From NCBI RefSeq assembly GCF_900163715.1, contig NZ_FWFF01000001.1, forward strand, positions 496,001 to 560,000: a DNA stretch of 64,000 nucleotides. The letters run 5' to 3'. Within the stretch, counting starts at the first letter, position 1. Each line of letters begins with the position of its first letter. A program made the translations under genes and the position numbers. The notes under the pieces were generated by a model that was not told where the DNA came from, did no database searches, and saw nothing but the letters and a program-made list of their open reading frames with translations. Below, in pieces: positions 33,392-42,661 of this stretch. Origin of the DNA: Brevibacterium yomogidense (lineage in GTDB: Bacteria > Actinomycetota > Actinomycetes > Actinomycetales > Brevibacteriaceae).

Positions 33392-34646
33392 GGTCCGCCT
33401 TCCCTTCTCCTGCGGCACGCTGGATGAGCGCGCCGATCACGTAGCAGATGACCCCGACGACGATCGCATTGATCGCGCCGATGCCCCAGTCCACGAACCA
33501 GCCTGCCAGTCCGCCGGCGACCACGCCCACGACGGCACCCCAGGCGACGACTCTGCCACCACGGTCGGGCGCGGCGTACGCCTTCCGTCGCCAGAGGTAG
33601 TCGACGATGATGATCGCGCCGATGGGCGGGAGCGTCGCGTTGAGGAAGTTCAGCCAGCCGATGAAGTTGTCGTAGAGCCACAGAGACGTGAGCGTGCCGA
33701 GGATGCCGGAGATGAGGACCAGCGGCCGCTTGCGGATCTTGGTGATGTTCGCGAGCCCCAGGCCCGTGGTGTAGAGCGCGTTGTTGTTGGTGGTCCAGAT
33801 GTTGGCGCCCAGGACGATCAGGGCCGGGATCATGAGTCCCTGCGCGATCATCACGTAGAAGATGTCATCCTGGCCGCTGAACGCGCCGCCTACAGCACCG
33901 AAGCTGAACATCAGCGTGTTGCCGAGGAAGAAGGCGATGACTGTCATGAGGACCGCGATGCTGGCGGACTTCGCGAAGCGCGTGAAGTTCGGGGTGGCGG
34001 TTCCGCCGGAGACGAACGAGCCGATCACCATGCCGACGGCGACTGTCAGGGGCATGCCGGTCGACTGTCCGAAGATCGCTTCGAGGCCGCCGCCCTCCCG
34101 CGTCGCGGAGACCATCGACCACGTGCCGAGGATCGCGATGAGCGGCACGGATATGAAGCTCACGATCTCGATGGCCCTGATGCCGTAGTACGCCGAGGCC
34201 GTCATGAGCGCTCCCGCGACGATGACGATCGGCCACGGTCCGATGCCCAGCAGCTCACCGGTCGGGTTCGCGAACATCGCCACACCGACCCCGAACCAGC
34301 CCATCTGCGTGAAGGCGATCAGTGCGGACGGGAGGTAGGAGCCGCGGGTGCCGAAGGCACGCTGGGCGAGGAGGTCGAGGCCTTCGCCCGTCTTGGCGCC
34401 GATGTAGCCCAGCGCGCCGGTGTAGGCGCCCAGGATGAGGCCTCCGATGACCACGGCCCAGATGAACCCCGTGAGGTCCACTCCGTTCCCCAGCCCCGCT
34501 CCGACGCTCATCGAGGCGGAGAAGAACGTGAAGCCCAGCATGACGAAGCCGACTCGCCAGAAGCCGCGCCGCTTCGTCAGCGGCACCGCCTCGAAGGAGA
34601 AGTCCTCGTCTACCGCGTTCCGGGTGTGAGCGACGTCGTCGGACAT
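33366..34646 (-). CDS. codB: Cytosine permease (NCS1 family)
   Basis: 426 residues with about twelve membrane helices. NCS1 landmarks include GFVMLGFTFFSASMSVGAGLGNG, the helix-3 region GLDLLAQRAFGTRGSYLPS and GGTATPNFTRFAKSA. It is close in plan to E. coli CodB, a cation-coupled cytosine importer. It is encoded directly upstream of codA. The 161-bp region ahead of it contains a 15-bp inverted repeat (34747-34787). Confidence 0.9.
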   Translation of the reverse strand: MSDDVAHTRNAVDEDFSFEAVPLTKRRGFWRVGFVMLGFTFFSASMSVGAGLGNGVDLTGFIWAVVIGGLILGAYTGALGYIGAKTGEGLDLLAQRAFGTRGSYLPSALIAFTQMGWFGVGVAMFANPTGELLGIGPWPIVIVAGALMTASAYYGIRAIEIVSFISVPLIAILGTWSMVSATREGGGLEAIFGQSTGMPLTVAVGMVIGSFVSGGTATPNFTRFAKSASIAVLMTVIAFFLGNTLMFSFGAVGGAFSGQDDIFYVMIAQGLMIPALIVLGANIWTTNNNALYTTGLGLANITKIRKRPLVLISGILGTLTSLWLYDNFIGWLNFLNATLPPIGAIIIVDYLWRRKAYAAPDRGGRVVAWGAVVGVVAGGLAGWFVDWGIGAINAIVVGVICYVIGALIQRAAGEGKADHAVSESAD

Positions 34647-34746
34647 TGCGACTTCCTTAGCCTCGATGAAGACCCGCGCAGAGTGGTCTGTGGACGAACC
34701 GGCTGCGCACAGTCGCGCATTCTCGTTGATCGTAGTGGAGTGACGG

Positions 34747-34787
34747 CATCATGCCCAGACGCCGTGAGACGACGTCTGGGCATGATG
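34747..34787. terminator. Perfect 15-bp inverted repeat between the codBA and hydantoinase operons
   Basis: CATCATGCCCAGACG at 34747-34761 pairs with its exact complement at 34773-34787 across an 11-nt loop. It lies downstream of the carbamoylase gene and upstream of codB on the same strand. It can serve as terminator of the first operon; an operator for codBA is the alternative. There is no T-run. Confidence 0.6.
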
Positions 34788-34807
34788 ACCTGCGGTTCCG
34801 TCCTGGA

Positions 34808-36109
34808 TCAGGCTGCCGGCGACCCGGGATAGGCGACTCCGTCGAGCTCTCCCTGGACCATCCGCTCCAGCACGCCCACCAGTGACGTGAGACCGGTGAC
34901 CATGTCCTCGTCGGACGTGAACTCCCGCTCGCAGTGGGACACGCCGTCCGCAGACGGGATGAACATCATGACCGACGGCGTCACGGTGTTCATCGCGACG
35001 GAGTCATGGCCGGCCATCGTCTGCATCCGCACGATCCCCGCGCCCATGTCCGCGGCGACCTTCTCCTGGAGCTCGACGCCCTCGATCGGGTAGTAGCGGT
35101 TGGGACGGATGTCGAAGTCCTCCGCGACGATCCGCAGGTCCGTCTTCTCCTCGACCTTCGTGAACTCCGCGAGCAGCCAGTCCCGCGCGTCCTTGACGAT
35201 CTGGGGATCGTTCGCGCGGAGATCCGCCACGAGGTGGACGCGCGAGTTCACGACGATGGGCGAGTTGGGCTCGACCGTCACCTGCCCGACGGAGGACACC
35301 AGCGTCTCCTCCGGGAAGCGCTCGCAGATCTCCTGGAACAGGAGGATGACGTGGGCCGCGCCGACCAGCGCATCGTGGCGGTCCGCCATCGCTGTGGCAC
35401 CCGTGTGCGACTGCTCGCCGAGCACCTCGATATCGAGCTTCTGGGTGTACCAGGACGAATCGACCGCGCCCAGGGGCAGCCCGTCGCGCTCGAGGATCCT
35501 GCCCTGCTCGATATGGATCTCCGCATAGCCCTTGACCGAGTCCACCGGTGGCACGCCGGGCGCATCGTCGGAGCCCAGGTAGTCGATCGATGTGAGTGCC
35601 TCGCGGACGCTCACTCCTGCGAGGTCGGTGACCTCGAGCATCTTCTGACGGTCCATGAGGCCCGCATAGACGGAGCTGCCCATGATGGAGGGCGGGAAGC
35701 GCCCACCCTCCTCGTTGAACCAGTCGACGACGACGAGGTCGTGGTCCGCAGTCAGCTCACCGTCGCGGACCCGCTGCTCGACCTGAGCTGCGGCATGGAG
35801 TGACGCGAGCACGCCGTATGCGCCGTCGAACCGTCCCCCCTTCGGCTGCGAATCGAGGTGGGACCCGGTCATGATGACTCCCGCCTGCTCCTCTCGTCCT
35901 GACACGAGCGGGACACGAGCGAAGAGGTTCCCGATCCCGTCGACGCCGGTCTCCCAGCCGCGCTCCTTCGCGAACCGGACGAACCAGTCACGGGTCTGCT
36001 TGTCCTCCGGGGTCGCCGACTGGCGCTCGACGCCCCCGGACTCCGTGGCGCCGATCTTCGCGACCTCGTGGAAGTCGCGGAGGAAGGCGTCCTCTGGTGT
36101 CGTTGTCAC
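34808..36109 (-). CDS. M20-type N-carbamoyl-amino acid/beta-ureidopropionase hydrolase
   Basis: 433 residues from a GTG at 36109 with AAGGAG upstream. The reading frame stays open to 37243, but that part is a shadow of the next gene. Zn-binding features of the AllC/hydantoinase-carbamoylase group are present: TGSHLDSQPKGGRFDGAYGVLA, WFNEEGGRFPPSIMGS, EIHIEQGRILE, GEQSHTGATAM and AGHDSVAM. These enzymes hydrolyse N-carbamoyl-beta-alanine, N-carbamoyl-L-amino acids or allantoate. Its place directly after the dihydropyrimidinase indicates the third step of reductive pyrimidine degradation (beta-alanine release) or of hydantoin use. A second, unrelated candidate for this step lies at 47462. Confidence 0.88.
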   Translation of the reverse strand: MTTTPEDAFLRDFHEVAKIGATESGGVERQSATPEDKQTRDWFVRFAKERGWETGVDGIGNLFARVPLVSGREEQAGVIMTGSHLDSQPKGGRFDGAYGVLASLHAAAQVEQRVRDGELTADHDLVVVDWFNEEGGRFPPSIMGSSVYAGLMDRQKMLEVTDLAGVSVREALTSIDYLGSDDAPGVPPVDSVKGYAEIHIEQGRILERDGLPLGAVDSSWYTQKLDIEVLGEQSHTGATAMADRHDALVGAAHVILLFQEICERFPEETLVSSVGQVTVEPNSPIVVNSRVHLVADLRANDPQIVKDARDWLLAEFTKVEEKTDLRIVAEDFDIRPNRYYPIEGVELQEKVAADMGAGIVRMQTMAGHDSVAMNTVTPSVMMFIPSADGVSHCEREFTSDEDMVTGLTSLVGVLERMVQGELDGVAYPGSPAA

Positions 36110-36156
36110 TGCGGGTCTCCTTGCTGGTGAGATGGGGTCGGACCGATACCGTCCGC

Positions 36157-37590
36157 TCAGGTGAGGTACTGCGACGTGCCGCGCTTGAGGTACTGCCCGT
36201 CGCCCTTGCGGCCCAGGTACTGATCGTTCTGCACGACGATCTTGCCGCGGCTCACGACCGTGTCGACCTTCCCGTCGATCTCGAAGCCCTCCCAGGCGGA
36301 GTAGTCGATGTCCATGTGGGCGGTGTCCGCGCTGATCGTCGTGTGCCCGTTGGGGTCGTAGACCACGATGTCGCCGTCCGCGCCGGGCTGGATGACACCC
36401 TTCTTGCCGTAGAGGCCGAACATGCGAGCCGGCGTGGTCGATGTGATCTCGACGAACCGCTCCAGGGTGATCTTCCCGTCGACGACCCCCTGGTACAGGA
36501 GGTCGAGGCGGTGCTCCACCGTGCCGAACCCGTTGGGGATCTTCGAGAAGTCGTCCGCCCCGAGCTCCTTCTGCTCCTTCATGCAGAACGGGCAGTGGTC
36601 GGTCGAGACCATCTGGATCTCGTTCGTCCGCAGCGCCTTCCACAGGAAGTCCTGGTGCCCTTCGTGCTTGGAGCGCAGCGGCGGCGAGGCCACCCACTTG
36701 GCGCCTTCGAACTCTCCTCGTTCGGCGCTGTGTGCTCCGAGCTGGTCCTCGAGGCTGAAGTAGAGGTACTGCGGGCAGGTCTCTCCGAAGACGTTCGCCC
36801 CGCGGCCGCGGGCCTCGGCGATCTGCATGGCGGCCTGCTTCGCCGTCACGTGGACGAAGTACAGGGGACAGTCTGCGACGTCGGCGAGCATGATCGCCCG
36901 GTGCGTCGCCTCCTCCTCCAGCTGCCACGGCCGTGTGAGGCCGTGATTGATCGGTCCGGTCTCTCCCCGGCCGAGCGCCTGCTCCACGAGGACGTCGATG
37001 ACCGACCCGTTCTCCGCGTGCATCATCATGAGCGCGCCGTTTTCCGCACCCTTCTGGAAGGCGCGGAAGATCTGGCCGTCGTCGGACAGGAAGACGCCCT
37101 TGTAGGCCATGAAGAGCTTGAAGCTCGTGACGCCCTCGTCGACGAGCTCGTCCATCGCGGTGAGCGATTCCGGCTGGATGTCGGAGAGGATCTGGTGGAA
37201 TCCGTAGTCGATGGCGCAGTTGCCCGCCGCCTTCTCGTGCCACAGGTTGTACTGGTCGAGCACCCGCTGGTCCGGATACTGCGTGATGAAGTCGATGATC
37301 GTCGTCGTACCCCCGTAGGCGGCCGCGCGCGTACCCGTCTCGAACGTGTCCGACGCGAATGTCCCGCCGAACGGCATCTCCATGTGGGTGTGGGCATCCA
37401 CGCCGCCGGGCAGCACGTACTTGCCGGTCGCGTCGACGATCTGATCGACGGTCCTCTTCAGGTCGGAGCCGAGCAGTTCGGAACCGGGAGGCAGGACGCC
37501 GACGATGGTCTCGCCGTCGATGAGGACGTCCGCCTCGACCCTGCCGGTCGTGTTGACCACGGTCCCGCCCGTGATGAGTGTGGTTGTCAT
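36157..37590 (-). CDS. Dihydropyrimidinase/D-hydantoinase
   Basis: 477 residues from the ATG at 37590, the normal length. The metal site is DAHTHMEMPFGG (His67, His69), with the carboxylated lysine in TSFKLFMAYKG (Lys158). Further ligands and signature segments are MMHAENG, YFVHVT and STDHCPF. It opens the ring of 5,6-dihydrouracil/dihydrothymine (or 5-substituted hydantoins) to the N-carbamoyl beta-amino acid. It lies between the NCS1 transporter and the M20 carbamoylase, all co-directional with short gaps, so it is the middle of a three-gene operon driven from the promoter region near 39325. Confidence 0.93.
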   Translation of the reverse strand: MTTTLITGGTVVNTTGRVEADVLIDGETIVGVLPPGSELLGSDLKRTVDQIVDATGKYVLPGGVDAHTHMEMPFGGTFASDTFETGTRAAAYGGTTTIIDFITQYPDQRVLDQYNLWHEKAAGNCAIDYGFHQILSDIQPESLTAMDELVDEGVTSFKLFMAYKGVFLSDDGQIFRAFQKGAENGALMMMHAENGSVIDVLVEQALGRGETGPINHGLTRPWQLEEEATHRAIMLADVADCPLYFVHVTAKQAAMQIAEARGRGANVFGETCPQYLYFSLEDQLGAHSAERGEFEGAKWVASPPLRSKHEGHQDFLWKALRTNEIQMVSTDHCPFCMKEQKELGADDFSKIPNGFGTVEHRLDLLYQGVVDGKITLERFVEITSTTPARMFGLYGKKGVIQPGADGDIVVYDPNGHTTISADTAHMDIDYSAWEGFEIDGKVDTVVSRGKIVVQNDQYLGRKGDGQYLKRGTSQYLT

Positions 37591-37660
37591 CGTGACCTCC
37601 TGTGTCGTGTGCTGTCGTTGTGGTCTGGGGATGTGTGGGGCGGGGCTGCCGGCGTCGCCG

Positions 37661-39172
37661 TCAGCGGATCCCGGCCGGTGCCTCGGCGGGCGGGTCGGTC
37701 TGGGCCGTCGGCACGGTCGCATCCGCGCCCGAGGCCGCCCCCGCCGGGAGCACCGGCGACGGTGTGCGGGAGTTGAGGAGGGCGTACACGAGGCCGCCCA
37801 CCACGATGCCCGCGGGCCAGGCGAAGGGCACGGCGTCGGACCAGGCGGGAACGAAGGTCAGCAGGAGGGAGATGAGGCCGCCCACCGCGAGCGCTCCGAT
37901 CGCCCGCGGGTTGTAGCCGCGGCGGTAGAAGTAGATGCCGTCGGGATCGTCCGTGAAGAGCGACTCCGTGTCGAACCGCTTGCGGCGCAGCAGGTAGTAG
38001 TCGACCGTGACGATGCCGAACAGCGGTCCCATGAACGCGCCGATGCTGCCGATGAGCTGGTTGACGATGACGGGGCTGGAGAACAGGTTCCACGGGGTCA
38101 CGACGACCGCGAGCACCGCGACGAGGGTGCCGGCGCGGCGGAACGTGAACCATTCGGGGCGGATGTTGATGAGGTCGTACACCGGTGCCACGAAGTTGCA
38201 GATGATGTTGACGCCGGCCGTCGCGATCGACACCGCGATGATCGTCACGAGCAGGATCGTCACGCTGTCGATGGCGCCCACGAGCTCGACGAGGTCCTTC
38301 GTCTCATCGCCGTACACCTTGTGCGCGGACAGGGCGATGACGACGGAGACGATGCCGAAGAGCGACGCGTTGATGAGGAGGCCCAGCGCGTTGCCGCGGC
38401 GGACCGACTGCTCGTTCGGGGCGTTGCGGGTGAAGTCCGCGAAATTCAGTGAGGGGCCGGACATGTACGCGGCGACGATGAACGCGGCGGACGCGACGCC
38501 CAGCACCTGGCGGGCGCCGGACGGGATCTCCGGTGTCGTGACGGCGGACAGGTCGATCGTCCAGCCGGCACGGGCGAGCATCCAGACGGCGAGCGCCAGC
38601 ACGGCGATCCAGATCGTGGGGCCGGCGAAGTCGGTGAGGCGGCGGACCGTCTCCAGGCCGGACAGCAGCACGGCCAGCTGGAGCGCTGACAGCAGGAGGA
38701 AGCAGATCCAGCCCAAGGACGACAGTCCGAGGAAGGAGTTGCCCGCCAGGGCCGAGGTGCCGGGCGCGATCTTGAGGATGAGGATCATGACGGCCGCGGA
38801 GGCGAGCCAGGTCTGGATGCCGTACCAGAACACCGCGACGATCGCCCGGAGGATCGCGGGGATGTTCGCGCCGAACACGCCGAACGAGGCCCGGGCGAAG
38901 ACGGGGAACGGGACCTTCTCGCGCTGCCCGGCGACGCCGGTGAGGTTGTTGAGGCCGTAGAGGATGATCGCGCCCGCGATGAACGCGATGATCGCCTGCC
39001 AGCCTGTCAGCCCGAACGCGAAGAGACCGATCGCCATCGTGTAGCCGGCCATCGAGTGCCAGCCGGCCATCCACCAGTTGAAGAGGTTGTGGGTCTTCCA
39101 CGTGCTCGTCGCCGACTCCGGTGCCAGCTCCTTGTTGTAGAGCCTGGCGGATCGTGCGGGCATGTGGGACAT
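37661..39172 (-). CDS. NCS1-family permease for hydantoin/uracil/allantoin-type substrates
   Basis: 503 residues from the ATG at 39172. It is an NCS1 transporter of the PucI/FUR/Mhp1 branch: YNKELAPESATSTWKTHNLFNWWMA at the N-terminus, GLTGWQAIIAFIAGAIILYGLNNL, FPVFARASFGVFGANIPAILRA, then about twelve helices. Mhp1-type proteins import 5-substituted hydantoins, and related ones carry uracil or allantoin. As first gene of the dihydropyrimidinase operon it probably brings in its substrate. The conserved 56-bp element at 39325-39380 lies 153 bp upstream of the start. Confidence 0.88.
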   Translation of the reverse strand: MSHMPARSARLYNKELAPESATSTWKTHNLFNWWMAGWHSMAGYTMAIGLFAFGLTGWQAIIAFIAGAIILYGLNNLTGVAGQREKVPFPVFARASFGVFGANIPAILRAIVAVFWYGIQTWLASAAVMILILKIAPGTSALAGNSFLGLSSLGWICFLLLSALQLAVLLSGLETVRRLTDFAGPTIWIAVLALAVWMLARAGWTIDLSAVTTPEIPSGARQVLGVASAAFIVAAYMSGPSLNFADFTRNAPNEQSVRRGNALGLLINASLFGIVSVVIALSAHKVYGDETKDLVELVGAIDSVTILLVTIIAVSIATAGVNIICNFVAPVYDLINIRPEWFTFRRAGTLVAVLAVVVTPWNLFSSPVIVNQLIGSIGAFMGPLFGIVTVDYYLLRRKRFDTESLFTDDPDGIYFYRRGYNPRAIGALAVGGLISLLLTFVPAWSDAVPFAWPAGIVVGGLVYALLNSRTPSPVLPAGAASGADATVPTAQTDPPAEAPAGIR

Positions 39173-39324
39173 GGACGGCCTCTTCTCGGGGGTCAAGCCA
39201 GCCCTGGAAGGTCGGAGACGCGTGCGCGGCCGGGCGGCATCATGAGTGGTGCCGTGGCCGCGACCGGTCGAGGCCCGCGCCCGCCTCCGCCAGGGCGGTC
39301 GGAGTGCTTCCATGCTCGCCGCTC

Positions 39325-39380
39325 GAGTGTGACGTGTCTAACATGCATCGGTGGAGAGGCTCGCCAGTGAAATCGATGAG
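39325..39380 (-). promoter_or_regulatory. Copy A of a duplicated 56-bp regulatory element
   Basis: Read on the minus strand, this 56-bp block matches the block at 47282-47337 at 43 positions with no gaps. The promoter-proximal 20 bp (ATGTTAGACACGTCACACTC) are identical, and the distal 21 bp (CTCATCG.TTTCA.TGGCGAG) differ at two positions. It lies upstream of the NCS1-dihydropyrimidinase-carbamoylase operon. TTAGAC could be a -10 box; the -35 position is poor, which suggests an activator. Confidence 0.8.
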
Positions 39381-39420
39381 TCGCCGGTGCTCAGTCCGTG
39401 AGCCTTCGGTTCACCAGCCC

Positions 39421-40329
39421 TCAGTCCGCGGTCGGCAGGTAATGCGCGGTGCAGGCGCGGACGAAGGCCTCGGCCCGGCGGGTCAGTCGCATGTGGGCCG
39501 GCCAGACGACGACGACCTCGATGCCGGGCAGTTCGTCGAGCAGCTCGAGCGCGACGAGATGCGCTCCGGAGTATGTCGCCGGCGTCGGGTGCTGGTTCAG
39601 CAGCGCGAAGCCGTGGCCCATCGCGGCGAAGGATCTCACGGTCTCGTAGTCGTTGAACCGGTACCGCACGTTCGGGGCGACGCCCACGAGCCGGAACAGC
39701 TGGTCGTAGTAGTCCCGCGAGTAGGGCAGATCGAGCTGGATGAACGGTTCGTCCGCGACATCGGCGAGGCGGATCGCACCGGCACCGGCGGCGGGGTGGT
39801 CGGCCGCGACGAAGACGTGCGGTCGGACGGTCTCGAGCACCCGCGTCTCGAACCCGGATCCCAGCCCGTGCGCGTACATGAGCGCGACCTCGCAGGCCCC
39901 GCTCGTGAGCGCCGCGCGGACCTCCTCGAGATCGCCGGCGACGAGGTCCACGTCGACGCCCGGGTGCTGCTCCTCGAACGTCGTGAGCACGCGGGGGAAG
40001 CGGAAGGGCGCGATGGGTGCGTAGACGCCGACGGTCAGCCCCCCGCTCAGGGTCCCGCCCAGCAGGGACCCCTCGTCCGTCAGGGCCGCGGCGCCCTCGA
40101 GGAACGACTGGGTGCGGGCGGCGAACTGGCGGCCGGCGGACGACAGCGTGACGCTCCGGTTGGGGTGCCGGATGAAGAGCTGGACCCGCAGGCCGCGCTC
40201 CAGCTGGGCCACCGCGGTGGACACGGCGGACTGGGACACGTGGAGCTCCTCTGCGGCGATCCGCATGCTCTCGTGGCGCGCGACCTCGTTGAAGTAGCGG
40301 AGCTGGTTGAGCGTGAACGGGAACTCCAT
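39421..40329 (-). CDS. LysR-family transcriptional regulator
   Basis: 302 residues from the ATG at 40329. An N-terminal winged helix (LNQLRYFNEVARHESMRIAAEELHVSQSAVSTAVAQLERGL) is followed by a type 2 periplasmic-binding-like effector domain (~90-300). The gene sits between the hydantoinase operon, with the same orientation, and the divergent F420-linked ABC transporter. It is the only dedicated regulator within the island, so it is the leading candidate for binding the duplicated 56-bp element and perhaps the palindrome at 40456. Its ligand is unknown. Confidence 0.92.
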   Translation of the reverse strand: MEFPFTLNQLRYFNEVARHESMRIAAEELHVSQSAVSTAVAQLERGLRVQLFIRHPNRSVTLSSAGRQFAARTQSFLEGAAALTDEGSLLGGTLSGGLTVGVYAPIAPFRFPRVLTTFEEQHPGVDVDLVAGDLEEVRAALTSGACEVALMYAHGLGSGFETRVLETVRPHVFVAADHPAAGAGAIRLADVADEPFIQLDLPYSRDYYDQLFRLVGVAPNVRYRFNDYETVRSFAAMGHGFALLNQHPTPATYSGAHLVALELLDELPGIEVVVVWPAHMRLTRRAEAFVRACTAHYLPTAD

Positions 40330-40455
40330 GCTCCGATCCTGCCATGCGGAGCGGTTCGTCCCACAGACGCGACGCTTCGCAAGATCGGGGTCTTCCCCCA
40401 GGTGCGGACCGTCCAGTACGATCCGTTGCCAGTGGGACGCCTTGTCCACGATCCG

Positions 40456-40471
40456 CCTCCCGGCCGGGAGG
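40456..40471. promoter_or_regulatory. 16-bp palindrome in the lysR/ABC divergent region
   Basis: CCTCCCGGCCGGGAGG is a perfect palindrome about midway in the 218-bp gap between lysR and the ABC binding-protein gene. It may be an operator or part of a leader fold. Nothing else recognisable was found in the gap. Confidence 0.4.
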
Positions 40472-40547
40472 AACGGCTGACTTCGCCGTCGGAGCACGCG
40501 GTCGCGCCTTCGCACCGCCCGCACCTGCCCTGCGTCGACGAGGACCC

Positions 40548-41570
40548 ATGCGCCCACTCCACACCTGCTCCCTGCCCGTGCTCCTGTCCGCAGCCCTCCT
40601 GCTGTCCGCCTGCGGCGGGCCGGCCGATGCAGCTGACCCCGCCGCCGAGGCCGCAGAGACCGCCGCCGGCGACGACGGCTCCTCAGCCGGGGCCTCGGGC
40701 GCGGTCGACCTGATCGACAACTGCGGCACCGACCTGCGGGTCGAGTCGCCGCCCGAACGCATCCTCACCGTGAAGTCGACGGCGACGGAGCTCGTCCTGT
40801 CCCTGGGCCTGGGCGACCGACTCGTCGGCACGGCCTTCTCCGACGGTCCGCTGCCGGACGACCTCGCCGGGACGACCGATGCGCCGGAGATCTCCGACGG
40901 CGTCCCGTCCCAGGAGGCCGTCCTGGACCTGGGCCCGGACCTCGTCTTCGCGGGCTGGGAGTCCGCGTTCTCCGCCGACGGCGTCGGGGAGCGGGAGTCG
41001 CTCCACGAGTTCGGCGTGAGCACCTACGTCGCTCCCGCAGCCTGCCAGGGTGCCGGTGCCAAGCCGGAATCGCTGGACTTCGACAGGGTGTTCGACGACA
41101 TCCGCGAAGCCGGTGCGCTGTTCGGCGCTGCGGAGTCGGCCGATGAGCTCGTCGCCGGGCAGCAGGAGCTGCTCGACGGGATCGAGCCGATCGGCGGAGA
41201 GCCCTCCGCGCTCTGGTACTCGTCCGGCACGGACACGCCGTACGTGGGCGCGGGCTCCGGCGCTCCCCAGATGATGATGTCCGCGGCGGGGCTCGACAAC
41301 ATCGCCGCGGACGTCGACGACACGTGGACGAGCCTGAGCTGGGAGGTCATCGCGGAGCGGGATCCCGAGGTCATCGTGCTCGTCGATGCCGACTGGAATT
41401 CGGCCGAGGACAAGATCGCCCGGCTCGAGGCCAGCCCAGTGACCTCCCAGCTGTCCGCAGTGCGCTCCGGGAACTACCTGCGGGTCCCGTTCGCCGCATC
41501 CGAGGCCGGAGTCCGCAACGCCGAGGCCGTCGGCTCGCTCGTGCAGCAGCACGCGGACCTGGCGGGGTGA
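40548..41570 (+). CDS. ABC transporter substrate-binding lipoprotein of the putative F420-0 uptake class
   Basis: 340 residues from the ATG at 40548. It has a lipoprotein signal (PVLLSAALLLSAC, Cys ~21). The fold is BtuF/FhuD-like (class III): PPERILTVKSTATELVLSLGLGDRLVGT, PSQEAVLDLGPDLVFAG, VIAERDPEVIVLVDAD. It heads a three-gene cassette (binding protein, FecCD permease, ATPase) followed by F420 genes. This arrangement is known from actinobacterial genomes in which such cassettes adjoin cofE and are annotated as putative F420-0 transporters. Uptake of a deazaflavin precursor is therefore inferred; a siderophore or corrinoid is the alternative. Confidence 0.75.
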   Translation: MRPLHTCSLPVLLSAALLLSACGGPADAADPAAEAAETAAGDDGSSAGASGAVDLIDNCGTDLRVESPPERILTVKSTATELVLSLGLGDRLVGTAFSDGPLPDDLAGTTDAPEISDGVPSQEAVLDLGPDLVFAGWESAFSADGVGERESLHEFGVSTYVAPAACQGAGAKPESLDFDRVFDDIREAGALFGAAESADELVAGQQELLDGIEPIGGEPSALWYSSGTDTPYVGAGSGAPQMMMSAAGLDNIAADVDDTWTSLSWEVIAERDPEVIVLVDADWNSAEDKIARLEASPVTSQLSAVRSGNYLRVPFAASEAGVRNAEAVGSLVQQHADLAG

Positions 41571-41575
41571 GTCCC

Positions 41576-42661
41576 ATGCTGCGGATGAGGAGGGCTGCAC
41601 CGCCGCGTGGGCCGATCGCGTCGACGGGTGATCGCGATCCGCGTCGCAGCGCTGGGCGCTTCCGCCCGCTCGCAGTCATCGGGATGCTCGTGGCGGCGCT
41701 GCTGGGATCGATCGCCCTCGCCGTGACGCTGGGGCCCGCGGACCTGCGCGTGACCCAGGTCGTCGCGAGTGTGCTGGCCCGGATGGGCGGTCCGGATCCG
41801 GGACTCACCCCCATCGAGGACGGCATCATCTGGAGCCTGCGCCTGCCCCGCATCGTCGGCGCGGCGGTCGTCGGCGCGGGACTCGCGCTCTGCGGAGCGG
41901 TCATGCAGGCGACGACCCGCAACCCGCTCGCGGACCCGTACCTCCTGGGCCTGTCGTCCGGCGCGTCCGTCGGCGCGGTCATCGCGCTGGTCCTGGGCCT
42001 GCAGGCGCTCCTGCCGGTCGCCGCGTTCCTCGGGGCGATGGTCGCGCTCGTCGGCGCACTGGGACTCGCCCACCTGGCCGGCGGGCTCACGCCGGCCCGG
42101 ACGATCCTCGCGGGCGTCGCCGTGTCCTCGCTGGGCGGGGCGCTCACGAGCCTGCTCATCTTCTGGCACGCGCAGGGCGACTCCTACCGCGACATCCTCA
42201 GCTGGATCATGGGCTCTCTGAGCGGGGTGGAGTGGAGCGCGACGGCGCTGGCCGCCGGTGCGCTGCTCGTCGTCGGCCTGCCGATCATGGCTGCGGCCCG
42301 TCTGCTCGACGCGTTCGCATTCGGCGACTCCGCCGCAGCCGCACTGGGCGTGCGCGTGGGCGCGGTGCGCTGGTCGATGCTCGCCGCGACCGCCGTCCTC
42401 ACCGGTGTGCTCGTGTCGATGAGCGGCGCGATCGGCTTCATCGGACTCGTGGTCCCGCATGCGGCCCGGCTGTTCGTGGGGCCGGGCTATCGGACGCTCC
42501 TGCCCGTCTCCGCGCTGGTGGGGGCGATCCTCCTCGTGTGGGCGGACACCGCCGCGCGCACGGCCTTCGATCCCCGGGAGCTGCCCGTGGGCATCGTCAC
42601 CGCGATCATCGGCGCACCGCTCTTCGCGCTGCTGCTCGCCCGTCGGAAGGGGGACTCATGA
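41576..42661 (+). CDS. ABC transporter permease, FecCD/BtuC type (putative F420-0 importer)
   Basis: 361 residues from the ATG at 41576. A GTG at 41567 overlapping the previous stop is also in frame and would couple translation. About ten membrane helices and the family marks LRLPRIVGAAVVGAGLALCGAVMQATTRNPLADPYLLGLSSGA and GAIGFIGLVVPHAARLFVG identify a class-II importer permease. The last codons overlap the ATPase start (ATGA). Substrate assignment rests on gene context, as for the binding protein. Confidence 0.85.
   Translation: MLRMRRAAPPRGPIASTGDRDPRRSAGRFRPLAVIGMLVAALLGSIALAVTLGPADLRVTQVVASVLARMGGPDPGLTPIEDGIIWSLRLPRIVGAAVVGAGLALCGAVMQATTRNPLADPYLLGLSSGASVGAVIALVLGLQALLPVAAFLGAMVALVGALGLAHLAGGLTPARTILAGVAVSSLGGALTSLLIFWHAQGDSYRDILSWIMGSLSGVEWSATALAAGALLVVGLPIMAAARLLDAFAFGDSAAAALGVRVGAVRWSMLAATAVLTGVLVSMSGAIGFIGLVVPHAARLFVGPGYRTLLPVSALVGAILLVWADTAARTAFDPRELPVGIVTAIIGAPLFALLLARRKGDS

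Noticed and set aside
34808-37243. An 811-codon frame suggesting a fusion upstream of the M20 carbamoylase
   Set aside because: The extra N-terminal part is an out-of-frame reading of the dihydropyrimidinase gene. A GTG with a good ribosome binding site at 36109 starts the real gene.
40330-40547. A cobalamin-type riboswitch ahead of the BtuF-like lipoprotein gene
   Set aside because: No B12 box or conserved core could be found. The only clear structure is a 16-bp palindrome.
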